Below, piece by piece: positions 11,268 to 24,024 of a DNA stretch of 64,000 nt (its first letter is position 1; every line of letters begins with the position of its first letter). Under the pieces are notes generated by a model. That model was not told where the DNA came from. It saw nothing but the letters and a program-made list of their open reading frames with translations, and did not search any database. A program made the translations under genes and the position numbers. The stretch lies in assembly GCF_002575655.3 (NCBI RefSeq), contig NC_053036.3, positions 644,326,736-644,390,735 of the forward strand, read 5' to 3'. This stretch comes from Aegilops tauschii subsp. strangulata (Eukaryota; Streptophyta; Magnoliopsida; Poales; Poaceae).

Positions 11268-11761
11268 GGCGACCCCGGCGGTAGGATGCGAGACGGCGAG
11301 AGCGAGGAAGAAAGCGAGGAAGCGGCTATAGCTTAGGAAGGAAGGAAGGAGGAAATATGGGAAATGTGACTTGTGGTCAGGGAGAAAAGGGGGTGAGGAA
11401 GGGGGAGGGGGCGGGGGTAGATATTTTGGTGGTAGGCCAAAATTTTGAAAATGTGGAGAGAAACTTTGCGCGCGGTGCCGCTAGACACCATTCACTTTGA
11501 ACGATTGTGTGCATCGCAAACGATTCTTCTGCTTTACGCGCATGGGATGAGTTTGATAATTCAAATTTTGGTGGAAATTTCCCCGGGTATGTCATTGCAT
11601 AATTTAACATCGCTTGCTAATTTGGGCACACAAAAGAGTGTACAGCACACAGACCACACTTACTGAATCGAGCAATTTTAGTAATTAAACAGAGCCAGTT
11701 GACCTAAACATTGCTCTAACAAAAGACCAGCATTAAAAACAAAGCCTAAGTACGCATAATT

Positions 11762-12450
11762 TTAACAAATCCGCCGCCGCGCCGGCCTATGCATCGCCGG
11801 TGTGAGATGAGACGTCGATGACTTGTCCTGGCCAAATGTCGTCGTTGGTGGACCCCGCGTCCCCCTGTTGAAGTCGACCGTGTCCTCGTCCTCGTACTCG
11901 GCGCCTTCCTCAAGGTTGTAGTACTCGTAGTAGTGGCTGCGCCAGAGCTCGCGTTGGTACTCCACCGCCGATTCCTCGACGAACAGACTCTTCTCTACCT
12001 CGACCTCAGCCACGCGCAACTTCTCCTCCCGGCACTCCTCGATCTCCGCCGCCTCCTGCATCTCGAGCTCCCGCTCGGCGATCTCATGAGGAGGCAGGTG
12101 CTCCATGGCCGCCGCCGCCTTTTCGTACGTGGGTTGCTTGCTGGATTCCGAGGTGGCCTTGAATATCTTGGCGTGTGCGTCCTTGATCTTGGTGTAGATG
12201 GCCTCGACCGGGCCAGGGCGACATCGGCGGCACGGACGGCAGCTCGAGCGCTCTCGGCGTTTGCAGCCGCCGTCGCAGCAGCAACTGCAACCGTCTCGGC
12301 TGCTGCTGCTGCCCTGTCGGCTGCCGCAGACACCCTCTCGGTGGATACGGCCGCGCTCAATGCGGGTGCGGCGGCACTCTCGACGTAGGCGGCCGCGCTC
12401 TCGGCGCAGCGGCGGCGCTCGGGGAGGACGCAGCCATCATACGGCGTCAT
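11762..12450 (-). pseudogene. Alanine-rich / acidic coiled-coil protein, one frameshift
   Basis: On the minus strand a frame from ATG 12450 reads MTPYDGCVLPERRRC followed by an alanine-rich helix, up to about 12220. The sense then continues in another frame (AIYTKIKDAHAKIF, then PPHEIAERELEMQEAAEIEE and an acidic tail) to the stop at 11762. A single-base indel near 12215-12220 joins both. The second part is glutamate-rich and probably a coiled coil; the carboxyl tail is basic. I do not recognise a named family. Position within a TE-like block and the frameshift suggest an element-encoded accessory protein, now broken. Confidence 0.45.
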
Positions 12451-12659
12451 CTTTGCAAAAAGGGGGTGCGGGTATGGGGATCGGGATTCGGGGATTCGGG
12501 GGATGCCGGCACTGGAGCAAACGAGCCGGCGAAGCTTAAGGAGGAAGATTTAAATATACACAGAAATTTTCATCGCAAACGGTTCCTACAATAAAATTGT
12601 GTGTGATGTTGTGGATATTTTTTATTAGCTGTGAAAGATGGATTTGGAGTAAAATGGCA

Positions 12660-14431
12660 ACGGATGCTGTTTTAAATGTACGAAAAAATTTGTAGTACTA
12701 ATAAAATTGTCATGTAAAATTTTGGAAAAATTCAGGGGTCATTAGACCTTTTAAGACATGTAAGTAATTTTCTAGCCATTTAATGACCGTAATTCAAATT
12801 TGAACGACATGTACATGCAACAGCTAACAATAACGGTTTGAAAAGTCATATTTTGTCTTGTGTGCGATTTAATTCCATGTGCAGTAAATTGGAAAGAAAT
12901 TTTCAAACATATTGGTCTAACGGCTATGACACTATTAAGCATGGAGTGCCATGCCATTTAAATTCCAAAAAATCATAAAAATATCAGAAACACATGAAAC
13001 CTTGCTTGATGTAATGTCATGCCACCAAGATGATGTGGTAAAAGCATGTTAGACGAAAATTGGACACACACCCCTCACAAACTGAAGCAACTCACTAGAA
13101 GGCTCGTGTTTTCGAGGGGGAACAATGCATGTTTGATGACGAACGGGAGATAGCTTCCTCTTACGGCCTTCAAATTGTTTCTACATTTAACGTGCACTAA
13201 TACAACTGTCATGTGAAAATTTGGAAAATTTCAGGGGTCATTTGACCTTTTAAAGACATTTAAGTGATTTTCTAGCCATTTAATGACCGTAATTCAAATT
13301 TGAAGTACGTCTACATGCAACGTCTAACCATAACGGTTTGAAAAAATATATTTGTGTACTTGTGTGCGAGTTAATTCCATGTGCAGTAAATTAGAAGGAA
13401 TTTTCAAACATATTGGTCTCACGGCATGGACACATGCATGGAGTGCCATGGCATTTTAATTCTAAAAAATTTAAAAAATGATCAGAAAAACATTAAACCT
13501 TGCTTGATGTAATGTCATGCCACCAAGATGATGTGGTAAAAATTTTGGCCTGTTTGACGAAAGTTTGGACACACACCCCTCATAAACCGGAGCAGCTCAC
13601 TAGAACGCTCGTGGTTCCGAGAGGGAACAATGCATGTTTGATGATGAACGGGAAATAGCTTCCGCTTACACCCTTCAAATTTTTTCTATGTTTATTAACG
13701 TGCACTAATACAACTGTCATATGAAAATTGGAAAATTTCATGGGTTATTTGACTTTTTAAAGACATTTAAGTGATTTTATAGCCATTTAATGACTGTAAT
13801 TAAAATTTAAACTACATCTATATGCAACGGCTAACCATAACGGTTTGAAAAATCATATTTGTGTACTTGTGTGCGAGTTAATTCTTTGTGCAGTAAATTA
13901 GAAGGAACTTTCAAACATATTGGTCTCACGACATGGACACATGCATGGAGTGCCATGGCATTTTAGTTCCAAAAAATTAAAAAATGATCAGAAACACATT
14001 AAACCTTGCTTGATGTAATGTCATGCCACCAAGATAATGTGGTAAAAAAATTGGCATGTTTGATGAAAGTTTGGACACACCCCTCACAAACCGAAGCAAC
14101 TCACTAGAAGGCTCGTGTTTCCGAGAGGGAACAATGTATGTTTGATGACGAACGGGAGATAGCTACCCCTTACAGCTTTCAATTTTTTCTACATTAACAT
14201 GCACTAATACAACTGTCATGTGAAAATTTGGAAAATTTCAGGGGTTATTTAACCTTTTAAAGAAAGTTAAGTGATTTTCTATCCATTTAATGACCATAAT
14301 TAAAATTTGAACTACATCCACATGCAACAGCTAACCATAATAGTTTGAAAAATCATATTTGTGTACTAGTGTGCGAGTTAATTCCATGTGCAGTAAATTA
14401 GAAGGAATTTTTAAACATATTGGTCTCACGG
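12660..14431. repeat. Tandem array with a period of about 500 bp (about 3.5 copies)
   Basis: The marker ACTGTCATGTGAAAATTTGG (first copy AATTGTCATG) recurs at 12705, 13204, 13712 and 14211, giving periods of 499, 508 and 499. Each unit also carries CATTTAATGACCGTAATT, CATAACGGTTTGAAAA, CCTTGCTTGATGTAATG and a GGGAACAATG segment. Units differ by scattered substitutions and small indels. The last unit is cut at 14431 by the gypsy LTR and does not resume on the far side. Confidence 0.9.
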
Positions 14432-14969
14432 TGTTGGGGATATGGCTAGTGGATATGACCCGCCCAGGAGGGGCCGGGTCATATCAATGGCGGTTCATCT
14501 AAACAGAGCCCATGAGTATGTTGAAGATGGTGGTTCATGAAGCAGGCTTGTTAAAGGGCCCAAACCGACAGGCGGCTTAAGGCCCGTGAGTATAAACCGC
14601 CATGTATATGTAACTTGTATTATAATGCATGTAAGATAAGTCACCGAGCTGGACACGTTTGTATGAGCCGACCGGGACTCTGTAGGCCGCAGGGCGTCAA
14701 CCCATGTATATAAGGGGACGACCCGGTAGCGGCTTAGGGCAAGAGACAACAGATCGAAAGCCAGGCAAATCATACTTGCTCCCTGGTAATCGAAACCCTA
14801 GCAATACCACCTCAAACTGGATTAGGCTTTTACCTTCACCGCAAGGGGCCAAACTAGTATAAACTCCTTGTGTCCTTTGTCTCGGTTTAACCCTTTAAGC
14901 TAACCTCGTCGCCATGGCTCCACAACTAAGTCCTTCCATGAGGACACCTGCCGTGACACTTCCACGACA
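14432..14969 (+). repeat. 5' LTR of the Tat-lineage element
   Basis: Begins TGTTGGGGATATGGC and ends CACTTCCACGACA. A promoter-like TATATAAGGGG occurs at about 14707. The last 36 bases recur with two differences at 29595-29630, which confirms the 3' boundary of the LTR. Confidence 0.8.
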
Positions 14970-14970
14970 G

Positions 14971-14990
14971 TTGGCTCCCACCGTGGGGCC
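14971..14990 (+). other. Primer-binding site of the Tat-lineage element
   Basis: TTGGCTCCCACCGTGGGGCC lies one base after the LTR. The TGG pairs with a tRNA CCA end; the tRNA identity was not determined. Confidence 0.6.
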
Positions 14991-15271
14991 TGCGCACGGT
15001 GGTTTTGAGTTCTTCAAGGGCAGCTTCGAAGGGATCAAGGGATACGCTGTGGGCCGGATGACCAAGAGTCGTCGCGGCAAGCTCTACATTGACGATGCAG
15101 GCTAGGGCCCCGAGGCTGGCTCAATTGAGTACGGGTACCGGGTCCCCTTCGGCGGAATCCACGACTTCATCGGCAAGATCGCCGAACCGGGCCCTGAGCT
15201 GGACATCTGCACCGACATCATCGAGACGGCTCAGCGTGCATGACCCGCCCGAGTTCAACCCGCCGTAAAGC

Positions 15272-17295
15272 GTGTCTTTGTTGGGTTCATCCATGGGGCT
15301 AAGTTGCAAGGCTCTGTGTCTGGCGGTGAGACGGCCATCTACTCTGATGATGAGTCATCCACGGGCGAGACCAACTCAATGTATCAGCTACAAGACGGAC
15401 GACTTGGGGGCTGTTCCGATGGCGACAGTATTCCGGACCCCCCGTGAGCCGCCGAACAGGGTGGCGATCTTCATGGCTGGCACCCAGCCGGTTCTCTGTT
15501 CGACAGCCGCCGTGGCTATGACTTCTAGTGCAGCGGCGGTGATGGCGGCAGGCGCTGGCGGGTCAGCTCGCCCGCCGGCTCAAGTTTTGACAGACCTGTT
15601 GGAAGCTCTGGCGACTCTGATGGAGGTTGATGTAACCCCAGACAACCAGGAGCAGCATAAGGTATAAGTGGCTAAATTGCTCTATGAGATAGCGCAAGCT
15701 AAGGCAGACTTGGCAGCGGAAAACGCTAGGATGGCCACAGAGCGGGCCGTTTTGAACGCCCAAGCGCAGCGGATTCAAGCAGATTCATACCGGCTTATGG
15801 TGGATCAGAACGCTTCAAACCAAGTCTTGAGGAGAAAGCACCGGAGTCATCTGCCCTCGGTTTATGAGTCGAGGGACCTCTTCAACACACCCGGAGCGGG
15901 GGCCAGTAACCCGCCAATAATAAACCGGGTGACTGAAGCGCCAGGAGGTGGAGTGCCGGTTCAGCCGCGCGTGACAGGTTCTCCGCATATGAATAACACC
16001 CCGCCTCAGCACGTGGTGACGCCGCCGGGTCATTACTCCACTCCTTTAGATAATATGATTGCTGCAGCTACGCGATTGGCGGCTCTGCCAGTCGAGGGTG
16101 AGAATCCGGCGGCGGTTGAAACCCGAAGGGCCAGGGAGCTTCTTCAAACAGCTTTGGTACAACAACAGGCTTATTCCTATAGTCGTGACCAGATTCATTC
16201 GACCCCTCGTCCAAGCCGGAGCTACAGTAGACACATTGACTCGCCAGCAGTCTCGAGTATGGAGCAGCACCGTAACCAACCTCATGGACATGACCCAGCG
16301 CGCAATGGTGCTAATGCACAAGATTTGGTGGACCAGGGCAGAGCGCGTCGGGAGGCCGAGCTGGCGGCTCAGCTGGCGGCTCATCAGCACGCGCCGGTTT
16401 ACCCGACGGCTTCAATTGAGGCAAGTGTAACTTCTAGAACTTTTGGTGTGCCGTGTCTAACGGCGGCTCTACGAAACGAGCGTCTGCCCAAGGACTTCAA
16501 GGGCCCTCGTAAGGTGCCTAATTACACAGCAGATCAGCCCCCTGAGGCTTGGGTGGAGAGTTATGAGATGGCTATGGAGATGCTGGATGTTAGTGAGGTT
16601 GCATACGCTAAGTACTTCACCATGATGCTGGAAGGGACGGCTCATACTTGGTTGAAGGGGCTGCCGGCCAACTCCATCGGGTCATGGGCAGAGCTGAAAG
16701 CCCGGTTTATCCAGAATTTGAAAGATACGTGCAAGCAGCCTATGTCGGTCGTGGATTTGGTTTCTTGTGTTCAAGCTGAGGGCGAGTCAATGACCAGCTG
16801 GGTGCGTTGGGTCTCGACTATCATACATTCTTCAGATAACATCAACGTCGGTTCAGCGGTTCTAATGTTGGAGAAAAATTGCCGTTTCATTCCACTCAAG
16901 CAGAAACTTGGGCGGCTTAAGCGTCATTGCAACAACATGGGGGAGCTTATGGCGGCTCTTGTCAAGTATGCCGACTCTGATGGTACCAAGGACCCCGACT
17001 CTGAGGATGAAAGATCGGGAAAGGGAAAGAAGAGTAGCGGCCTGAAGGGACATCAGTATAACCCAGCCAATTAGGGCGGCAACGGTAAGCGCAAGGCTGA
17101 TGACTTTGTGGCTAACACCGGTGCACGGAGTTATAACCAGTGTCGCAAGGGGAAGCCGGCTCAAGGGACGAGATTTGACCTTGAGGCAATACTGAACCAG
17201 CCATGTCAAAAACACGGAACGGATGAGAAGCCAACTACACATTTGTGGAAGGATTGCAGTATAATGAGACATATTAGGGAGTCTGTCCAGCACAA
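15272..17295 (+). pseudogene. gag of the Tat-lineage element, 5' part
   Basis: One frame spans the segment with in-frame stops at 15665-15667 (TAA) and 17072-17074 (TAG). A charged, glutamine-rich amino-terminal region (KLLYEIAQAKADLAAENAR) precedes a low-complexity linker. The retrotransposon gag domain runs from about 16500 to 16950, with PPEAWVESYEMAMEML and AHTWLKGLPANSIGSWAEL. Its end (WKDCSIMRHIRES) resumes beyond the nested element at 24030. Gag would form the particle that packages element RNA; two nonsense codons inactivate this copy. Confidence 0.85.
17291..17295 (+). other. Left target-site duplication CACAA of the nested gypsy
   Basis: CACAA here and at 24025-24029 flank the element exactly; removing the element and one copy restores the host gag frame across the site. 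Confidence 0.9.
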
Positions 17296-18875
17296 TGATA
17301 CGTCTCCAACCTATCTATAATTTTTGATTGCTCCATGCTATATTATCTTCTGTTTTGGACATTATTGGGCTTTATTATACACTTTTATATTATTTTTGGG
17401 ACTAACCTATTAATCGGAGGCCCAGCCCAGAATTGTTGTTTTTTGCCAATTTCAGAGTTCCGCAGAAAAAGAATATCAAACGGAGTCCAAACGGAATGAA
17501 ACCTTCGGGAACGTGATTTTCGGAACGAACATGATCCAGAGGACTTGGACCCTACGTCAAGAAAGCTACCAGGAAGCCACGAGGTAGGGGGCGCGCCTAC
17601 CCCCCTAGGCGCGCCCTCCACCCTCGTGGGCCCCACGTTGCTCCACTGACGTACTCCTTCCTCCTATATATACCTACGTACCCCAAACTACCAGATACGG
17701 AGCCAAAAACCTAATTCCACCGCCGCAACCTTCTGTACCCGTGAGATCCCATCTTGGGGCCTGTTCCGGAGCTCCGCCGGAGGGGGCATCGATCACGGAG
17801 GGCTTCTACATCAACACCATAGCCTCTCCGATGATGTGTGAGTAGTTTACCTCAGACCTTCGGGTCCATAGTTATTAGCTAGATGGCTTCCTCTCTCTTT
17901 TTGGATCTCAATACAATGTTCTCCCCCTCTCTTGTGGAGATCTATTCGATGTAATCTTCTTTTGCGGTGTGTTTGTTGAGACCGATGAATTGTGGGTTTA
18001 TGATCAAGTTTATCTATGAACAATATTTGAATCTTCTGAATTCTTTTATGTATGATTGGTTATCTTTGCAAGTCTCTTCGAATTATCAGTTTGGTTTGGC
18101 CTACTAGATTGATCTTTCTTGCAGTGGGAGAAGTGCTTAGCTTTGGGTTCAATCTTGCGGTGTCCTTTCCCAATGACAGTAGGGGCAGCAAGGCACGTAT
18201 TGTATTGTTGCCATCGAGGATAACAAGATGGGTTTATATCATATTGCATGAGTTTATCCCTCTACATCATGTCATCTTGCTTAAAGCGTTACTCTGTTCT
18301 TATGAACTTAATACTCTAGATGCATGCTGGATAGCGGTCGATGTGTGGAGTAATAGTAGTAGATGCAGGCAGGAGTCGGTCTACTTGTCTCGGACGTGAT
18401 GCCTATATACATGATCATACCTAGATATTCTCATAACTATGCTCAATTCTGTCAATTGCTCAACAGTAATTTGTTCACCCACCGTAAATACTTATGCTCT
18501 TGAGAGAAGCCACTAGTGAAACCTGTGGCCCCGGGGTCTATTTTCCATCATATTAATCTTCCAACACTTAGCTATTTCCGTTGCCTTTTATTTTGCTTTT
18601 ATTTTATTTTGCATCTTGATCACAAAAATACCAAAAATATTATCTTATCATATCTATCAGATCTCACTCTCGTAAGTGATCGTGTAGGGATTGACAACCC
18701 CTTATCGCTTTGGTTGCGAGGATTTATTTGTTTGTGTAGGTGTGAGGGACTCGTGCGTGGCCTCCTACTGGATTGATACCTTGGTTCTCAAAAACTGAGG
18801 GAAATACTTACGCTACTTTGCTGCATCACCCTTTCCTCTTCAAGGGAAAACCAACGCAGTGCTCAAGAGGTAGCA
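17296..18875 (+). repeat. 5' LTR of the nested gypsy
   Basis: Starts TGATACGTCTCCAACCTATC and ends CTCAAGAGGTAGCA. Differences from the 3' LTR are mostly single-base, plus a homopolymer change near 17600 (a long C run at 22742-22755 in the other LTR). A TATATATAC promoter-like motif is at about 17664. Confidence 0.92.
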
Positions 18876-18886
18876 AGAAGGATTTC

Positions 18887-18904
18887 TGTCGCCGTTGCCA
18901 GGGA
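18887..18904 (+). other. Primer-binding site of the nested gypsy
   Basis: TGTCGCCGTTGCCAGGGA begins 11 bases after the LTR and resembles the TGGCGCCGTTGCCGGGGA site used by many Triticeae gypsy elements, with two changes. Confidence 0.65.
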
Positions 18905-19166
18905 GGTCTACGCAAAAGTCAACATACCAAGTACCCATCACAAACCCTTATTTCCCGCATTACATTATTTGCCATTGCCTCTCGTTTTCCTCTCCCCCAC
19001 TTCACCCTTGCCGTTTTATTCGCCCTCTCTTTTCCGCTCGCCTCTTTTTCATTTGTTTGCTTGTCGTTATGGCTAGTCCCTTATCACTCCGTTGTCCCCT
19101 GAGTTTGAAGTCTTTCACTTCAAACAAAGACAAGGAGAAAACTTAAAAGATGCCTAGTTTAGAATA

Positions 19167-19613
19167 ATGGAGTCTTGCCGTGATTGTACCTTTGAAGTGA
19201 ATCTTAGAATTTTGCTTCGCAATTTTTATGTTGGATTAAATATGTCTCATAGACAACTCTTGGATTGCGTTGCCAAAGGCAATTTTATTGAAATTGATCC
19301 CCATATTGCGCATGAAGTTATCGAAGGTATAGTGGGAACACTACCTCAACAAAAGGGGCCTCATCATACCCAGGAAGAGACACAAGTTTTTGAAAAAATT
19401 TGCGAAGTAACTAAGATTTTATAGAAGTCTCTTGAACCTCTTAAGAACGTTAGCGGAAATATTCACCGCATGAATATGTTGATTACTCTTTGCAATAAGC
19501 GGTTCGATTCTTTAGATCTAAGAATTTCCGAATATGAAGGGAAACGTAAAGAACCTCCCGGATTCGAGCTTGATTCCGCTAAAAAGTTGAAAGCCAAAGA
19601 TGGCAATACCTAG
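19167..19613 (+). pseudogene. Gag-like remnant of the nested gypsy
   Basis: The frame reads MESCRDCTFEVNLRILLRNF and stays open to a TAG at 19422-19424. It continues in the same frame (SLEPLKNVSGNIHRMNML, then KEPPGFELDSAKKLKAKDG) to 19613. No nucleic-acid-binding knuckle is present. It looks like the degenerate gag-like product of non-autonomous Triticeae gypsy elements. Confidence 0.5.
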
Positions 19614-22421
19614 ATCTATCCTTGCTATTAGGCCTATCTAGGGGCGTTAAACGATAGCGCTTGTTGGGAGGCAACCCAATTTTATTTTTAGTTTTTTTGC
19701 TTTTTGCTTCTGTTTAGGAATAAATATTTGTTCTAGCCTCTGGTTATATGTGTTTTTATGTTTTAATTAGTGTTTGTGCCAAGTTAAACCTATAGGATCT
19801 TCTTGGATGATAGTTATTTGATCTTGCAGAAAATTCCAGAAACTTTCTGTTCACGAAAACAACTGTTAAAAATCACCAGAACGTGATACAATATTGATTC
19901 CAATTGCTTCTGATCAATAAAAAATTGTCTAGGTCGTCCTATTTTAGCTGATTTTTTGGAGTTCCAAAAAATTTGCGTTAGTTATAGATTACTACAGACT
20001 GTTCTGTTTTTGACAGATTCTGTTTTTCGTGTGTTGTTTGCTTGTTTTGATGAATCTATGGCTAGTAAAATTGTTTATAAACCATAGAGAAGTTTGAATA
20101 CAGTAGGTTTAACACCAATATAAATAAATAATGAGTTCATTACAGTACCTTGAAGTGGTCTTTTGTTTTCTTTCGCTAACGGAGCTCACGAGATTTTCTG
20201 CTGAGTTTTGTGTTGTGAAGTTTTCAAGTTTTGGGTGAAAGATTTGATGGATTATGAAACAAGGAGTGGAAAGAGCCTATGCTTGGGGATGCCCATGGCA
20301 CCCCCAAGATAATCTAAGGACACCTAAAAGCCAAAGCTTGGGGATGCCCCGGAAGGCATCCCCTCTTTCGTCTACTTCCATCGGTTACTATACTTGGAGC
20401 TATATTTTTATTCACCACATGATATGTGTTTTGCTTGGAGCGTCTTGTATTATTTGAGTCTTTATTTTTTAGTTTACCACAGTCATCTTTGCTGTACACA
20501 CCTTTTGAGAGAGACACACATGATTCGGAAATTATTAGAATACTCTATGTGCTTCACTTATATCTTTTGAGTTATATAGTTTTTGCTCTAGTACTTCACT
20601 TATATCTTTTAGAGCACGGTGGTGGATTTGTTTTATAGAAACTATTGATCTCTCATGCTTCACTTAGATTATTTTGAGAGTCTTAAATAGCATGGTAATT
20701 TTCTTAAATAATCCTAATATGCTAGGTATTCAAGATTAGTAAAAACTTTCTTATGAGTGTGTTGAATACTAAGAGAAGTTTGATGCTTGATGATTGTTTT
20801 GAGATATGGAGGTAGTGATATCAAAGTTGTGCTAGTTGAGTAGTTGTGAATTTGAGAAATACTTGTGTTGAAGTTTGCAAGTCCCGTAGCATGCACGTAT
20901 GGTAAACGTTATGTAACAAATTTGAAACGTGAGGTGTTCTTTGATTGTCCTCCTTATGAGTGGCGGTCGGGGACGAGCGATGGTCTTTTCCTACCAATCT
21001 ATCCCCCTAGGAGCATGCGGGTAGTGCTTGGTTTTTGATGACTTGTAGATTTTTGCAATAAGTATATGAGTCTTTATGACTAATGTTGAGTCCATGGATT
21101 AAACGCACTCTCACCTGTCCATCATTGCTAGCCTCTGCGGTACCGTGCATTGCCCTTTCTCACATTGAGAGTTGGTGCAAACTTCGCCAGTGCATCCAAA
21201 CCCCGTGATATGATACGCTCTTTCACACATAAACCTCCTTATATCTTCCTCAAAACAGCCACTATACCTACCTATTATGGCATTTCCATAGCCATTCCGA
21301 GATATATTTCCATGCAACTTTCCACCGTTCCGTTTATCATGACACGTTCATCATTGTCATATTGCTTTGCATCATCATGTAGTTGACATAGTATTTGTGG
21401 CAAAGCCACCGTTCATAATTCTTTCATACATGTCACTCTTGGTTCATTGCATATCCCGGTACACCGCCGGAGGCATTCATATAGAGTCATACTCTGTTCT
21501 AGTATCGAGTTGTAATCATTGAGTTGTAAATAAATAGAAGTGTGATGATCATCATTTTCTAGAGCACTGTCCCAAGTGAGGAATAAAAAAAAAGAGAAAT
21601 GCCATCAAAAAAAGAGAAGGCCCAAAAAAATGAGAGAAAAAGAGAGAAGGGACAATGTTACTATCCTTTTACCACACTTGTGCTTCAAAGTAGCACCATA
21701 ATCTTCATGATAGAGAGTCTCTTGTTTTGTCACTTTCATAAACTAGTGGGAATTTTTCATTATAGAACTTGGCTTGTATATTCCAACAATGGGCCTCCTC
21801 AAGTGCCCTAGGTCTTCGTGAGCAAGCAAGTTGGATGCACACCCACTTAGTTTCTTTTGTTGAGCTTTCATATATTTATAGCTCTAGTGCATCCGTTGCA
21901 TGGCAATCCCTACTCCTTGCATTAACATCAATCGATGGGCATCTCCATAGCTCATTGATTAGCCTCGTTGATATGAGACTTTCTCCTTTTTTGTCTTCTC
22001 CACATAACCCCCATCATCATATTCTATTCCACCCATAGTGCTATATCCATGGCTCACGCTCATGTATTGCGCGAAGGTTGAAAAAGTTTGAGATTACTAA
22101 AGTATGAAACAATTGCTTGGCTTGTCATCGGGGTTGTGCCTGATGAGAGCATTCTTGTGTGACGAAAATGGAGCACGACTAAACTATATGATTTTGTAGG
22201 GATGAACTTTCTTTGGCCATGTTATTTTGAGAGGACATAATTGCTTAGTTAGTATGCTTGAAGTATTATTATTTTTATGTCAATATTGAACTTTTATCTT
22301 GAATCTTTCGGGTCTGAATATTCATACCACAATTAAGAAGAATTACATTGAAATTATGCCAAGTAGCATTCCACATCAAAAATTCTGTTTTTATCATTTA
22401 CCTACTCGAGGACGAGCAGGA
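19614..22421 (+). other. Non-coding interior of the nested gypsy
   Basis: No convincing ORF. Includes two near-copies of AGCTTGGGGATGCCC (about 20281 and 20337) that resemble the terminal purine tract at 22430. Confidence 0.6.
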
Positions 22422-22439
22422 ATTAAGCTTGGGGATGCC
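22422..22439 (+). other. Polypurine-like tract before the 3' LTR
   Basis: TTAAGCTTGGGGATGCC directly abuts TGATACGTCTCC, as in related elements. Confidence 0.6.
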
Positions 22440-24024
22440 TGATACGTCTCCAACGTATCTATAATTTTTGATTGCTCCATGCTATATTATATTCTGTTTT
22501 GGACATTATTGGGCTTTATTATACACTTTTATATTATTTTTGGGACTAACCTATCAACCGGAGGCCCAACCCAGAATTGCTGTTTTTGCCTATTTCAGAG
22601 TTTCGCAGAAAAAGAATATCAAACGGAGTCCAAACGGAATGAAACCTTCGGGAACATGATTTTCGGAACGAACATGATCCAGAGGACTTGGACCCTACGT
22701 CAAGAAAGCTACCAGGAAGCCACGAGGTAGGGGCGCGCCTACCCCCCCCCCCCCCGGGCGTGCCCTCCACCCTCGTGGGCCCCTCGTTGCTCCACCGACG
22801 TACTCCTTCCTCCTATATATACCTACGTACCCCCAAACTACAAGATACGGAGCCAAAAACCTAATTCCACCGCCGCAACCTTTGTACCCGTGAGATCCCA
22901 TCTTGGGGCCTGTTCCGGAGCACCGCTGGAGGGGCATCGATCACGGAGGGCTTCTACATCAACACCATAGCCTCTCCGATGATGTGTGAGTAGTTTACCT
23001 CAGACCTTCGGGTCCATAGTTATTAGCTAGATGGCTTCCTCTCTCTTTTTGGATCTCAATACAATGTTCTCCCCCTCTCTTGTGGAGATCTATTCGATGT
23101 AATCTTCTTTTGCGGTTTGTTTGTTGAGACCGATGAATTGTGGGTTTATGATCAAGTTTATCTATGAACAATATTTGAATCTTCTGAATTCTTTTATGTA
23201 TGATTGGTTATCTTTGCAAGTCTCTTCGAATTATCAGTTTGGTTTGGCCTACTAGATTGATCTTTCTTGCAATGGGAGAAGTGCTTAGCTTTGGGTTCAA
23301 TCTTGCGGTGTCCTTTCCCAGTGACAGTAGGGGCAGCAAGGCACGTATTGTATTGTTGCCATCGAGGATAACAAGATGGGGTTTATATCATATTGCATGA
23401 GTTTATCCCTCTACATCATGTCATCTTGCTTAAAGCGTTACTCTGTTCTTATGAACTTAATACTCTAGATGCATGCTGGATAGCGGTCGATGTGTGGAGT
23501 AATAGTAGTAGATGCAGGCAGGAGTCGGTCTACTTGTCTCGGACGTGATGCCTATATACATGATCATACCTAGATATTCTCATAACTATGCTCAATTCTG
23601 TCAATTGCTCAACAGTAATTTGTTCACCCACCGTAAATACTTATGCTCTTGAGAGAAGCCACTAGTGAAACCTATGGCCCCCGGGTCTATTTTCCATCAT
23701 ATTAATCTTCCAACACTTAGCTATTTATGTTGCCTTTTATTTTGCTTTTATTTTATTTTGCATCTTTATCACAAAAATACCAAAAATATTATCTTATCAT
23801 ATCTATCAGATCTCACTCTCGTAAGTGACCGTGTAGGGATTGACAACCCCTTATCGCGTTGGTTGCGAGGATTTATTTGTTTGTGTAGGTGCGAGGGACT
23901 CGTGCGTGGCCTCCTACTGGATTGATACCTTGGTTCTCAAAAACTGAGGGAAATACTTACGCTACTTTGCTGCATCACCCTTTCCTCTTCAAGGGAAAAC
24001 CAACGCAGTGCTCAAGAGGTAGCA
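22440..24024 (+). repeat. 3' LTR of the nested gypsy
   Basis: Starts TGATACGTCTCCAACGTATC and ends CTCAAGAGGTAGCA, followed by the TSD CACAA. Carries a run of about 14 C at 22742-22755 not seen in the 5' LTR. Confidence 0.92.

Larger units (their letters stand above)
17296..24024 (+). mobile_element. Complete non-autonomous gypsy-type retrotransposon (Sabrina/WHAM-like)
   Basis: It is 6,729 bp long with LTRs of 1,580 and 1,585 bp (TGATACGTCTCC...GAGGTAGCA), a 5-bp TSD (CACAA), a primer-binding site and a purine-rich tract before the 3' LTR. The 3.56-kb interior has no protease, reverse transcriptase or integrase, only a short gag-like remnant, so movement needed enzymes in trans. The LTRs differ by only a few percent in the stretches I compared, so the insertion is younger than its decayed host element. 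The family name is from memory of the LTR start and is tentative. Confidence 0.92.

Noticed and set aside
11933..12388. Plus-strand 151-residue protein
   Set aside because: It is the antisense of the minus-strand coiled-coil pseudogene; the minus strand has the charged helix pattern and a sensible start and end.
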